Shown here: positions 45,235 to 58,080 of the stretch, one piece after another | Layout: the number at the start of each line of letters is the position of its first letter | How positions within the stretch are numbered: the stretch's first letter is position 1 | Assembly (NCBI GenBank): GCA_030272155.1 | Contig: CP126195.1 | Span: 1,178,001-1,242,000 of the forward strand | DNA length: 64,000 nucleotides | From: Tetradesmus obliquus | Taxonomy: Eukaryota > Chlorophyta > Chlorophyceae > Sphaeropleales > Scenedesmaceae | Reading direction: 5' to 3' | The notes under the pieces: model-generated | The model's database searches: none | The model's input: only the letters and a program-made list of their open reading frames with translations | What the model was told of the DNA's origin: nothing | Translations under genes and position numbers: made by a program

Positions 45235-47438
45235 ATGCCTGCAGGGGGGCTGTCCATGGTGCGCAAGCACCCTTCAGGATGGAAGAGCAACCGCAGCACC
45301 ACGGCCATGAGGGTGGCGGCGGTGGTGTGTGTGATAATGGCTTTGACCACAGCTGACGAAAAGTTTACGCCCGCATATTATTACAGAGAGCAGTACCCTG
45401 ACTACGCCAAGGAGGTACACGGGGACCTGAACCGGTTCTGCAAACTTCATCACAAGAACTTCACAGCAAACGGCACAGTGGCTACACCCAAGCATGGCGG
45501 CAGGCCCTCAAATGTCCCACATGCTGTCGCCTTCCATGCCAGCACAATATTCAAGGCTGGCAAGGTGGTAAAGGCCTACCCATCGGCAGATTCAAAGAGA
45601 AAGGTTGATGTGCACGTGTGGTGGACTTCAATCGAAGTCGCATGTCAGGAAAATGACACACTGCGCCAGCTGTGCACTGACTACAACATCACACCCAAGA
45701 GACTGCTGAAGTACATGAAATGGGCTGACCCCGACCTGGTGCGCAGGAGAATAGATGTGAAGCTGGACTTGACAAAGATACAGAAACAAAGGCGAAAGGC
45801 AGCAGCTGCGGCGCTGTGGCAGAAGTACCAAAGTGACCCCGACATGCTGCAGCGCATATATTTCATTGATGAGTGCAAATTCTGGATGTCAGACCTGGCA
45901 GGCGGCTCCGTCAAGGTCTATTGTGATGCACACAATGAAAACGTGCATGCTGTGCTGCCATGCAAATGGATGCGCAAGGGCAAGGACGCAGAGCCGGTCA
46001 AGTTGCACTTTGTCTGCGCCGTCAACGCTGTGCACGGGCCCGTCTACTGCAATTTTGTCACCGGCACAACAGACAACAAGGACCATGCTGGCAACCTCAA
46101 TGTACCGTACATGGTGAGTGTGCGCTGCTACTGCGCAGGCGCCTGCCATCGAAAGACATGCCAGCCCTGCTGTACTGTGTAGTAACAGTCCCGCAGAGCT
46201 TTTTTTAGTGCTGTAGTGAAGCTGCAGCGCTGCCCGTCCTCTGCTGTGAACATAACAGCAGAGTAACTTGGTGACAGTACAATGACACCACCTGCAGCAG
46301 CAAGCTGGAAATTAATGTGCAAGGATTGGTGCATGTCACATCCGCGCGTGCTCACGCGCAGCACACTGACCCCTGGCTGCAGCCAGTTGTCATATGCTGC
46401 AGCGCAGAACTCAAAGTCGCGCTCCAGCACCTGCTGCCTGCTGCTGCTGTAATAACCCTTGTCATGACATGAGCCATCAGCTTGAATCAGCATGTTGTGC
46501 TGTGCATGGAGGAAATCAATCCGCCCATCCCACCAGTCCACTGCTACCTGAGCACACATACTGCTGCTGATGCCTAACCAATACAGCATGCACACCAGCT
46601 GCTCCTCGCTTGTGTGCATGTAGCCCATGCATGTGCCAACCATATCAGCCAGCACACATGCACACATCTTGCACTGAAGCGCTGCTGCTGTGGCGACTGC
46701 ACGCGGCGCGCAGAACTTGAAGTGCTGCACACCTGGCAAGCAGCCAGTCAAGCCCCAGAACAATCTCTGCCCCCTCATAGACTTGGTGATGTATCTGACC
46801 TTGTCTGCACTGAGCCTGATGTAGAAGCGTCCCATCGCATCCATCCACACCGCTGCGTTGCGCTCCTGCGCTGCTAACAAGGCTGCGCGCTGCCAATCCG
46901 GCAATTCTTGCACCTGCAGTTGAAGGACAAACCAACCCAGCAGGCCAAGAGCATGACTCAGCTGGAGTTTGTTCACTGCATGATGGAGATCAGAGACATA
47001 GCCAACCAACAGCAGGCGCAGCGCGGCACTACGCCGCTGTACATCTTTGACAACCCAAGTGTTCACCTGGGGAAGGATGGCCTACAGATGTTGGTTGCAG
47101 GTGGCATCAATGAAGATCAACTGCTGCACATTGCACCCTACTCCCCAGATTTCAACAAGCCCATTGAACATGCATTTGGCAGCCTCAAAGCAGCCTTCCG
47201 CAACTACTTGTATAACAGCTGCCAGCTGGGTGGTGCTGATGTGAAGCCGCGAGACCTGCAGCACGGCCTGTACAACACCTTTATGAAGATCACAGCTGCA
47301 TCTGTCATGGCTGATGTATTGAAGCTGCCAGATTTGTGGAACATGGTGCGCAGCCGCAAGAGGAGTCTTTGTGTGTGCCGAGACGGGAAGCAGCGCCGCG
47401 GCACTGCTGGCGACTACCCCAGGAAAGACCAGCGCTGA
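45235..47438 (+). CDS. DDE transposase (copy 12)
   Basis: Exons 45235-46113 and 46920-47438, intron 46114-46919. Confidence 0.85.
46128..46844 (-). CDS. Antisense EDxHD-like nuclease ORF (copy 12)
   Basis: Intact 238-codon frame nested in intron 46114-46919. Confidence 0.55.
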   Translation of the reverse strand: MDAMGRFYIRLSADKVRYITKSMRGQRLFWGLTGCLPGVQHFKFCAPRAVATAAALQCKMCACVLADMVGTCMGYMHTSEEQLVCMLYWLGISSSMCAQVAVDWWDGRIDFLHAQHNMLIQADGSCHDKGYYSSSRQQVLERDFEFCAAAYDNWLQPGVSVLRVSTRGCDMHQSLHINFQLAAAGGVIVLSPSYSAVMFTAEDGQRCSFTTALKKALRDCYYTVQQGWHVFRWQAPAQ

Positions 47439-48686
47439 GTCTGCTGTTGTGCTGCTGCATGGCATGTAGGGATTGTGGCTGTCAGCTGCATGCAAGATGG
47501 CTGGCCAGCAGTGCACAGGGTGTCACTCAGAGAGCCCTTGAGCTCACCTGTTTGAGGGCACCTGCGCTTGTCGCCGTCCTGCATGTTCGCACCGCCCGGG
47601 GCTTGGGAGGTGCTGGCACCATGCTGCTGTAGGGTGGTTACTTCCTGGTGTTCACCTGAGAGCGAGTGTGGGAACAAAATGGCATGTTCAGAAGCTTATT
47701 GTATGAGTAAACTACATGTGGATGTTGTGCTTTGGTGCTCAGACTTGTCAGGAGCGGTTCCTGCTTCAAACGACTGCTGCAAGGCAGCAAGGCACTTGGT
47801 GGCCATTTCACATACAGGCATTTGCAGTCATGCTGAATTGCCGAATGTAATGGTAAAATTCCTGTCATAATTCAACTACGCTCGAAGCTCTTGAACATGG
47901 CTCCTGCTGCTGTCACTCGCGTTGGTTGTGACGACTGTTGGCCTGCCAAGCGATATGCACGGAGCCTGCAAGAAACCTTGCGGTCGATTAACTTTTAAAT
48001 TTGACGATTGATTTAAGCATGGCTTGAGCCGAAATAAACTGCGATATGGTGAAGAACTTCAAGACGGAAAGGTGCCCTGAAACAAGCCTGCTCCGAGCCA
48101 CACAGCTGCCACGCTGCCAACTTATCATCGTCGACACATTATGCAACGTACCTTTGGTTGAAGCAGAAAACCAATCCTGACGGGCCCTCGCAAGCCCACG
48201 TTGCAGGTGAGCCTGACGGGTCAACACGGATGTCCAGAGCACTGCAGCTCGATCGCGTTGCTGCAGCACCTACATACAATTTGTTTTGAACATTGAACGA
48301 CGTTAAACACAGCGCAGTGCTGAAAGGCTTCGCCAAAAAATTAGGTGGCAGCAGTGAGGCACCTGCTGGCACATGCTGCTGCTGTCACGCCCACCAACAA
48401 CTGCAGTTGAAAAACACATGCCACCGTGATTCACAGCACACATAGCTGTAACGTTTCCTGTTGTCTGCTGCTGCTGCTGCTCCTGCCCAGGCAGATATCA
48501 TATATCGCAAACAGTGCTACTGCCGCAGTAAAATCAGCTGCATACCCAGCAGCAGCAGGAGCACATCAGCCATAGCATAAAAAGGTAGGTGTGCACTTCA
48601 GGCACCAAGTCCAGGAACAGCAACAGAAGGGATGCAGTGCAGGCTATGAACTGCTGCAGCAAAGGCTGGCATGCAATCACAGTCTC

Positions 48687-49406
48687 AGCTGGGTATGGTA
48701 CAAACGTAGCATCTGCATTTTGCAACAAATCAACACAGCTTGCAAGCAGACAGCCATGCTGGCATAGCAACCTGCTGTATGTGGCAGGCACAGTAAGGCA
48801 CAGCTGCCAGTGCTGCTGCTTTGGTTTGCTTGCATCCCAACTGCACAGCAGGGCCCCCACCTGCCAGCAGCAGCAGCTTCAAACTGCTAGTAATTTTGAG
48901 CTCCAGAATTCGCCTTGATCACACAAGAAGGATGTTTGCAGGAAACTGTGTAGAATACTAGTCCTCAACAAACTCTGTGCAGCCACACTAGCTGCACGCG
49001 CGCAGCAGCTGCCGGTGGGCCTGAAGCGGTGTTGCGCACTATGTAACAGATATGACAGTTGAAACTGTATGTGCAGCGCACAGCGCCAAGCAGCAGAGCG
49101 CAACAGCAGCGGCAGGGCACTTGGCACACCAGAACTGCAGTGCCTGATCAGCCAGCAAGGGAAGCCCAGAAGTATTACATTACACATCAAAACATGTTGC
49201 AGGCAGCAGCACCCACAGCAACACTCTACAGCGCAAGTTAACATATGTAACAGTCGAGTCGGGGCACTTCAGGGCAACGTGTTTTTAGCTCTTTTCTTGC
49301 AGCACACTGTGCCACTGCTAACAGCTCAAATTGATTTAGATTCGTCGTTGAAAGCTTGACATTTATATGTAGGCCACTTGTTCGCTACGTTTGTACCATG
49401 CCCAGC
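48687..49406. mobile_element. 720 bp MITE-like element (copy 9)
   Basis: Filled junction upstream of transposase copy 13. Confidence 0.65.
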
Positions 49407-49516
49407 TGAGACCGGTCAAACTCCATGATGCCGCAGGCTGTTGTTTGACCTGACCAGTTACTTCTGTTCACACTGCTGCTAGAAGCACAGCTAACATATC
49501 CATACGTTTTGGATTC

Positions 49517-51720
49517 ATGCCTGCAGGGGGGCTGTCCATGGTGCGCAAGCACCCTTCAGGATGGAAGAGCAACCGCAGCACCACGGCCATGAGGGTGGCG
49601 GCGGTGGTGTGTGTGATAATGGCTTTGACCACAGCTGACGAAAAGTTTACGCCCGCATATTATTACAGAGAGCAGTACCCTGACTACGCCAAGGAGGTAC
49701 ACGGGGACCTGAACCGGTTCTGCAAACTTCATCACAAGAACTTCACAGCAAACGGCACAGTGGCTACACCCAAGCATGGCGGCAGGCCCTCAAATGTCCC
49801 ACATGCTGTCGCCTTCCATGCCAGCACAATATTCAAGGCTGGCAAGGTGGTAAAGGCCTACCCATCGGCAGATTCAAAGAGAAAGGTTGATGTGCACGTG
49901 TGGTGGACTTCAATCGAAGTCGCATGTCAGGAAAATGACACACTGCGCCAGCTGTGCACTGACTACAACATCACACCCAAGAGACTGCTGAAGTACATGA
50001 AATGGGCTGACCCCGACCTGGTGCGCAGGAGAATAGATGTGAAGCTGGACTTGACAAAGATACAGAAACAAAGGCGAAAGGCAGCAGCTGCGGCGCTGTG
50101 GCAGAAGTACCAAAGTGACCCCGACATGCTGCAGCGCATATATTTCATTGATGAGTGCAAATTCTGGATGTCAGACCTGGCAGGCGGCTCCGTCAAGGTC
50201 TATTGTGATGCACACAATGAAAACGTGCATGCTGTGCTGCCATGCAAATGGATGCGCAAGGGCAAGGACGCAGAGCCGGTCAAGTTGCACTTTGTCTGCG
50301 CCGTCAACGCTGTGCACGGGCCCGTCTACTGCAATTTTGTCACCGGCACAACAGACAACAAGGACCATGCTGGCAACCTCAATGTACCGTACATGGTGAG
50401 TGTGCGCTGCTACTGCGCAGGCGCCTGCCATCGAAAGACATGCCAGCCCTGCTGTACTGTGTAGTAACAGTCCCGCAGAGCTTTTTTTAGTGCTGTAGTG
50501 AAGCTGCAGCGCTGCCCGTCCTCTGCTGTGAACATAACAGCAGAGTAACTTGGTGACAGTACAATGACACCACCTGCAGCAGCAAGCTGGAAATTAATGT
50601 GCAAGGATTGGTGCATGTCACATCCGCGCGTGCTCACGCGCAGCACACTGACCCCTGGCTGCAGCCAGTTGTCATATGCTGCAGCGCAGAACTCAAAGTC
50701 GCGCTCCAGCACCTGCTGCCTGCTGCTGCTGTAATAACCCTTGTCATGACATGAGCCATCAGCTTGAATCAGCATGTTGTGCTGTGCATGGAGGAAATCA
50801 ATCCGCCCATCCCACCAGTCCACTGCTACCTGAGCACACATACTGCTGCTGATGCCTAACCAATACAGCATGCACACCAGCTGCTCCTCGCTTGTGTGCA
50901 TGTAGCCCATGCATGTGCCAACCATATCAGCCAGCACACATGCACACATCTTGCACTGAAGCGCTGCTGCTGTGGCGACTGCACGCGGCGCGCAGAACTT
51001 GAAGTGCTGCACACCTGGCAAGCAGCCAGTCAAGCCCCAGAACAATCTCTGCCCCCTCATAGACTTGGTGATGTATCTGACCTTGTCTGCACTGAGCCTG
51101 ATGTAGAAGCGTCCCATCGCATCCATCCACACCGCTGCGTTGCGCTCCTGCGCTGCTAACAAGGCTGCGCGCTGCCAATCCGGCAATTCTTGCACCTGCA
51201 GTTGAAGGACAAACCAACCCAGCAGGCCAAGAGCATGACTCAGCTGGAGTTTGTTCACTGCATGATGGAGATCAGAGACATAGCCAACCAACAGCAGGCG
51301 CAGCGCGGCACTACGCCGCTGTACATCTTTGACAACCCAAGTGTTCACCTGGGGAAGGATGGCCTACAGATGTTGGTTGCAGGTGGCATCAATGAAGATC
51401 AACTGCTGCACATTGCACCCTACTCCCCAGATTTCAACAAGCCCATTGAACATGCATTTGGCAGCCTCAAAGCAGCCTTCCGCAACTACTTGTATAACAG
51501 CTGCCAGCTGGGTGGTGCTGATGTGAAGCCGCGAGACCTGCAGCACGGCCTGTACAACACCTTTATGAAGATCACAGCTGCATCTGTCATGGCTGATGTA
51601 TTGAAGCTGCCAGATTTGTGGAACATGGTGCGCAGCCGCAAGAGGAGTCTTTGTGTGTGCCGAGACGGGAAGCAGCGCCGCGGCACTGCTGGCGACTACC
51701 CCAGGAAAGACCAGCGCTGA
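49517..51720 (+). CDS. DDE transposase (copy 13)
   Basis: Exons 49517-50395 and 51202-51720, intron 50396-51201. Confidence 0.85.
50410..51126 (-). CDS. Antisense EDxHD-like nuclease ORF (copy 13)
   Basis: Intact 238-codon frame nested in intron 50396-51201. Confidence 0.55.
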   Translation of the reverse strand: MDAMGRFYIRLSADKVRYITKSMRGQRLFWGLTGCLPGVQHFKFCAPRAVATAAALQCKMCACVLADMVGTCMGYMHTSEEQLVCMLYWLGISSSMCAQVAVDWWDGRIDFLHAQHNMLIQADGSCHDKGYYSSSRQQVLERDFEFCAAAYDNWLQPGVSVLRVSTRGCDMHQSLHINFQLAAAGGVIVLSPSYSAVMFTAEDGQRCSFTTALKKALRDCYYTVQQGWHVFRWQAPAQ

Positions 51721-52968
51721 GTCTGCTGTTGTGCTGCTGCATGGCATGTAGGGATTGTGGCTGTCAGCTGCATGCAAGATGGCTGGCCAGCAGTGCACAG
51801 GGTGTCACTCAGAGAGCCCTTGAGCTCACCTGTTTGAGGGCACCTGCGCTTGTCGCCGTCCTGCATGTTCGCACCGCCCGGGGCTTGGGAGGTGCTGGCA
51901 CCATGCTGCTGTAGGGTGGTTACTTCCTGGTGTTCACCTGAGAGCGAGTGTGGGAACAAAATGGCATGTTCAGAAGCTTATTGTATGAGTAAACTACATG
52001 TGGATGTTGTGCTTTGGTGCTCAGACTTGTCAGGAGCGGTTCCTGCTTCAAACGACTGCTGCAAGGCAGCAAGGCACTTGGTGGCCATTTCACATACAGG
52101 CATTTGCAGTCATGCTGAATTGCCGAATGTAATGGTAAAATTCCTGTCATAATTCAACTACGCTCGAAGCTCTTGAACATGGCTCCTGCTGCTGTCACTC
52201 GCGTTGGTTGTGACGACTGTTGGCCTGCCAAGCGATATGCACGGAGCCTGCAAGAAACCTTGCGGTCGATTAACTTTTAAATTTGACGATTGATTTAAGC
52301 ATGGCTTGAGCCGAAATAAACTGCGATATGGTGAAGAACTTCAAGACGGAAAGGTGCCCTGAAACAAGCCTGCTCCGAGCCACACAGCTGCCACGCTGCC
52401 AACTTATCATCGTCGACACATTATGCAACGTACCTTTGGTTGAAGCAGAAAACCAATCCTGACGGGCCCTCGCAAGCCCACGTTGCAGGTGAGCCTGACG
52501 GGTCAACACGGATGTCCAGAGCACTGCAGCTCGATCGCGTTGCTGCAGCACCTACATACAATTTGTTTTGAACATTGAACGACGTTAAACACAGCGCAGT
52601 GCTGAAAGGCTTCGCCAAAAAATTAGGTGGCAGCAGTGAGGCACCTGCTGGCACATGCTGCTGCTGTCACGCCCACCAACAACTGCAGTTGAAAAACACA
52701 TGCCACCGTGATTCACAGCACACATAGCTGTAACGTTTCCTGTTGTCTGCTGCTGCTGCTGCTCCTGCCCAGGCAGATATCATATATCGCAAACAGTGCT
52801 ACTGCCGCAGTAAAATCAGCTGCATACCCAGCAGCAGCAGGAGCACATCAGCCATAGCATAAAAAGGTAGGTGTGCACTTCAGGCACCAAGTCCAGGAAC
52901 AGCAACAGAAGGGATGCAGTGCAGGCTATGAACTGCTGCAGCAAAGGCTGGCATGCAATCACAGTCTC

Positions 52969-53688
52969 AGCTGGGTATGGTACAAACGTAGCATCTGCAT
53001 TTTGCAACAAATCAACACAGCTTGCAAGCAGACAGCCATGCTGGCATAGCAACCTGCTGTATGTGGCAGGCACAGTAAGGCACAGCTGCCAGTGCTGCTG
53101 CTTTGGTTTGCTTGCATCCCAACTGCACAGCAGGGCCCCCACCTGCCAGCAGCAGCAGCTTCAAACTGCTAGTAATTTTGAGCTCCAGAATTCGCCTTGA
53201 TCACACAAGAAGGATGTTTGCAGGAAACTGTGTAGAATACTAGTCCTCAACAAACTCTGTGCAGCCACACTAGCTGCACGCGCGCAGCAGCTGCCGGTGG
53301 GCCTGAAGCGGTGTTGCGCACTATGTAACAGATATGACAGTTGAAACTGTATGTGCAGCGCACAGCGCCAAGCAGCAGAGCGCAACAGCAGCGGCAGGGC
53401 ACTTGGCACACCAGAACTGCAGTGCCTGATCAGCCAGCAAGGGAAGCCCAGAAGTATTACATTACACATCAAAACATGTTGCAGGCAGCAGCACCCACAG
53501 CAACACTCTACAGCGCAAGTTAACATATGTAACAGTCGAGTCGGGGCACTTCAGGGCAACGTGTTTTTAGCTCTTTTCTTGCAGCACACTGTGCCACTGC
53601 TAACAGCTCAAATTGATTTAGATTCGTCGTTGAAAGCTTGACATTTATATGTAGGCCACTTGTTCGCTACGTTTGTACCATGCCCAGC
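52969..53688. mobile_element. 720 bp MITE-like element (copy 10)
   Basis: Filled junction upstream of transposase copy 14. Confidence 0.65.
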
Positions 53689-53798
53689 TGAGACCGGTCA
53701 AACTCCATGATGCCGCAGGCTGTTGTTTGACCTGACCAGTTACTTCTGTTCACACTGCTGCTAGAAGCACAGCTAACATATCCATACGTTTTGGATTC

Positions 53799-56002
53799 AT
53801 GCCTGCAGGGGGGCTGTCCATGGTGCGCAAGCACCCTTCAGGATGGAAGAGCAACCGCAGCACCACGGCCATGAGGGTGGCGGCGGTGGTGTGTGTGATA
53901 ATGGCTTTGACCACAGCTGACGAAAAGTTTACGCCCGCATATTATTACAGAGAGCAGTACCCTGACTACGCCAAGGAGGTACACGGGGACCTGAACCGGT
54001 TCTGCAAACTTCATCACAAGAACTTCACAGCAAACGGCACAGTGGCTACACCCAAGCATGGCGGCAGGCCCTCAAATGTCCCACATGCTGTCGCCTTCCA
54101 TGCCAGCACAATATTCAAGGCTGGCAAGGTGGTAAAGGCCTACCCATCGGCAGATTCAAAGAGAAAGGTTGATGTGCACGTGTGGTGGACTTCAATCGAA
54201 GTCGCATGTCAGGAAAATGACACACTGCGCCAGCTGTGCACTGACTACAACATCACACCCAAGAGACTGCTGAAGTACATGAAATGGGCTGACCCCGACC
54301 TGGTGCGCAGGAGAATAGATGTGAAGCTGGACTTGACAAAGATACAGAAACAAAGGCGAAAGGCAGCAGCTGCGGCGCTGTGGCAGAAGTACCAAAGTGA
54401 CCCCGACATGCTGCAGCGCATATATTTCATTGATGAGTGCAAATTCTGGATGTCAGACCTGGCAGGCGGCTCCGTCAAGGTCTATTGTGATGCACACAAT
54501 GAAAACGTGCATGCTGTGCTGCCATGCAAATGGATGCGCAAGGGCAAGGACGCAGAGCCGGTCAAGTTGCACTTTGTCTGCGCCGTCAACGCTGTGCACG
54601 GGCCCGTCTACTGCAATTTTGTCACCGGCACAACAGACAACAAGGACCATGCTGGCAACCTCAATGTACCGTACATGGTGAGTGTGCGCTGCTACTGCGC
54701 AGGCGCCTGCCATCGAAAGACATGCCAGCCCTGCTGTACTGTGTAGTAACAGTCCCGCAGAGCTTTTTTTAGTGCTGTAGTGAAGCTGCAGCGCTGCCCG
54801 TCCTCTGCTGTGAACATAACAGCAGAGTAACTTGGTGACAGTACAATGACACCACCTGCAGCAGCAAGCTGGAAATTAATGTGCAAGGATTGGTGCATGT
54901 CACATCCGCGCGTGCTCACGCGCAGCACACTGACCCCTGGCTGCAGCCAGTTGTCATATGCTGCAGCGCAGAACTCAAAGTCGCGCTCCAGCACCTGCTG
55001 CCTGCTGCTGCTGTAATAACCCTTGTCATGACATGAGCCATCAGCTTGAATCAGCATGTTGTGCTGTGCATGGAGGAAATCAATCCGCCCATCCCACCAG
55101 TCCACTGCTACCTGAGCACACATACTGCTGCTGATGCCTAACCAATACAGCATGCACACCAGCTGCTCCTCGCTTGTGTGCATGTAGCCCATGCATGTGC
55201 CAACCATATCAGCCAGCACACATGCACACATCTTGCACTGAAGCGCTGCTGCTGTGGCGACTGCACGCGGCGCGCAGAACTTGAAGTGCTGCACACCTGG
55301 CAAGCAGCCAGTCAAGCCCCAGAACAATCTCTGCCCCCTCATAGACTTGGTGATGTATCTGACCTTGTCTGCACTGAGCCTGATGTAGAAGCGTCCCATC
55401 GCATCCATCCACACCGCTGCGTTGCGCTCCTGCGCTGCTAACAAGGCTGCGCGCTGCCAATCCGGCAATTCTTGCACCTGCAGTTGAAGGACAAACCAAC
55501 CCAGCAGGCCAAGAGCATGACTCAGCTGGAGTTTGTTCACTGCATGATGGAGATCAGAGACATAGCCAACCAACAGCAGGCGCAGCGCGGCACTACGCCG
55601 CTGTACATCTTTGACAACCCAAGTGTTCACCTGGGGAAGGATGGCCTACAGATGTTGGTTGCAGGTGGCATCAATGAAGATCAACTGCTGCACATTGCAC
55701 CCTACTCCCCAGATTTCAACAAGCCCATTGAACATGCATTTGGCAGCCTCAAAGCAGCCTTCCGCAACTACTTGTATAACAGCTGCCAGCTGGGTGGTGC
55801 TGATGTGAAGCCGCGAGACCTGCAGCACGGCCTGTACAACACCTTTATGAAGATCACAGCTGCATCTGTCATGGCTGATGTATTGAAGCTGCCAGATTTG
55901 TGGAACATGGTGCGCAGCCGCAAGAGGAGTCTTTGTGTGTGCCGAGACGGGAAGCAGCGCCGCGGCACTGCTGGCGACTACCCCAGGAAAGACCAGCGCT
56001 GA
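53799..56002 (+). CDS. DDE transposase (copy 14)
   Basis: Exons 53799-54677 and 55484-56002, intron 54678-55483. Confidence 0.85.
54692..55408 (-). CDS. Antisense EDxHD-like nuclease ORF (copy 14)
   Basis: Intact 238-codon frame nested in intron 54678-55483. Confidence 0.55.
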   Translation of the reverse strand: MDAMGRFYIRLSADKVRYITKSMRGQRLFWGLTGCLPGVQHFKFCAPRAVATAAALQCKMCACVLADMVGTCMGYMHTSEEQLVCMLYWLGISSSMCAQVAVDWWDGRIDFLHAQHNMLIQADGSCHDKGYYSSSRQQVLERDFEFCAAAYDNWLQPGVSVLRVSTRGCDMHQSLHINFQLAAAGGVIVLSPSYSAVMFTAEDGQRCSFTTALKKALRDCYYTVQQGWHVFRWQAPAQ

Positions 56003-57250
56003 GTCTGCTGTTGTGCTGCTGCATGGCATGTAGGGATTGTGGCTGTCAGCTGCATGCAAGATGGCTGGCCAGCAGTGCACAGGGTGTCACTCAGAGAGCC
56101 CTTGAGCTCACCTGTTTGAGGGCACCTGCGCTTGTCGCCGTCCTGCATGTTCGCACCGCCCGGGGCTTGGGAGGTGCTGGCACCATGCTGCTGTAGGGTG
56201 GTTACTTCCTGGTGTTCACCTGAGAGCGAGTGTGGGAACAAAATGGCATGTTCAGAAGCTTATTGTATGAGTAAACTACATGTGGATGTTGTGCTTTGGT
56301 GCTCAGACTTGTCAGGAGCGGTTCCTGCTTCAAACGACTGCTGCAAGGCAGCAAGGCACTTGGTGGCCATTTCACATACAGGCATTTGCAGTCATGCTGA
56401 ATTGCCGAATGTAATGGTAAAATTCCTGTCATAATTCAACTACGCTCGAAGCTCTTGAACATGGCTCCTGCTGCTGTCACTCGCGTTGGTTGTGACGACT
56501 GTTGGCCTGCCAAGCGATATGCACGGAGCCTGCAAGAAACCTTGCGGTCGATTAACTTTTAAATTTGACGATTGATTTAAGCATGGCTTGAGCCGAAATA
56601 AACTGCGATATGGTGAAGAACTTCAAGACGGAAAGGTGCCCTGAAACAAGCCTGCTCCGAGCCACACAGCTGCCACGCTGCCAACTTATCATCGTCGACA
56701 CATTATGCAACGTACCTTTGGTTGAAGCAGAAAACCAATCCTGACGGGCCCTCGCAAGCCCACGTTGCAGGTGAGCCTGACGGGTCAACACGGATGTCCA
56801 GAGCACTGCAGCTCGATCGCGTTGCTGCAGCACCTACATACAATTTGTTTTGAACATTGAACGACGTTAAACACAGCGCAGTGCTGAAAGGCTTCGCCAA
56901 AAAATTAGGTGGCAGCAGTGAGGCACCTGCTGGCACATGCTGCTGCTGTCACGCCCACCAACAACTGCAGTTGAAAAACACATGCCACCGTGATTCACAG
57001 CACACATAGCTGTAACGTTTCCTGTTGTCTGCTGCTGCTGCTGCTCCTGCCCAGGCAGATATCATATATCGCAAACAGTGCTACTGCCGCAGTAAAATCA
57101 GCTGCATACCCAGCAGCAGCAGGAGCACATCAGCCATAGCATAAAAAGGTAGGTGTGCACTTCAGGCACCAAGTCCAGGAACAGCAACAGAAGGGATGCA
57201 GTGCAGGCTATGAACTGCTGCAGCAAAGGCTGGCATGCAATCACAGTCTC

Positions 57251-57970
57251 AGCTGGGTATGGTACAAACGTAGCATCTGCATTTTGCAACAAATCAACAC
57301 AGCTTGCAAGCAGACAGCCATGCTGGCATAGCAACCTGCTGTATGTGGCAGGCACAGTAAGGCACAGCTGCCAGTGCTGCTGCTTTGGTTTGCTTGCATC
57401 CCAACTGCACAGCAGGGCCCCCACCTGCCAGCAGCAGCAGCTTCAAACTGCTAGTAATTTTGAGCTCCAGAATTCGCCTTGATCACACAAGAAGGATGTT
57501 TGCAGGAAACTGTGTAGAATACTAGTCCTCAACAAACTCTGTGCAGCCACACTAGCTGCACGCGCGCAGCAGCTGCCGGTGGGCCTGAAGCGGTGTTGCG
57601 CACTATGTAACAGATATGACAGTTGAAACTGTATGTGCAGCGCACAGCGCCAAGCAGCAGAGCGCAACAGCAGCGGCAGGGCACTTGGCACACCAGAACT
57701 GCAGTGCCTGATCAGCCAGCAAGGGAAGCCCAGAAGTATTACATTACACATCAAAACATGTTGCAGGCAGCAGCACCCACAGCAACACTCTACAGCGCAA
57801 GTTAACATATGTAACAGTCGAGTCGGGGCACTTCAGGGCAACGTGTTTTTAGCTCTTTTCTTGCAGCACACTGTGCCACTGCTAACAGCTCAAATTGATT
57901 TAGATTCGTCGTTGAAAGCTTGACATTTATATGTAGGCCACTTGTTCGCTACGTTTGTACCATGCCCAGC
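57251..57970. mobile_element. 720 bp MITE-like element (copy 11)
   Basis: Filled junction upstream of transposase copy 15. Confidence 0.65.
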
Positions 57971-58080
57971 TGAGACCGGTCAAACTCCATGATGCCGCAG
58001 GCTGTTGTTTGACCTGACCAGTTACTTCTGTTCACACTGCTGCTAGAAGCACAGCTAACATATCCATACGTTTTGGATTC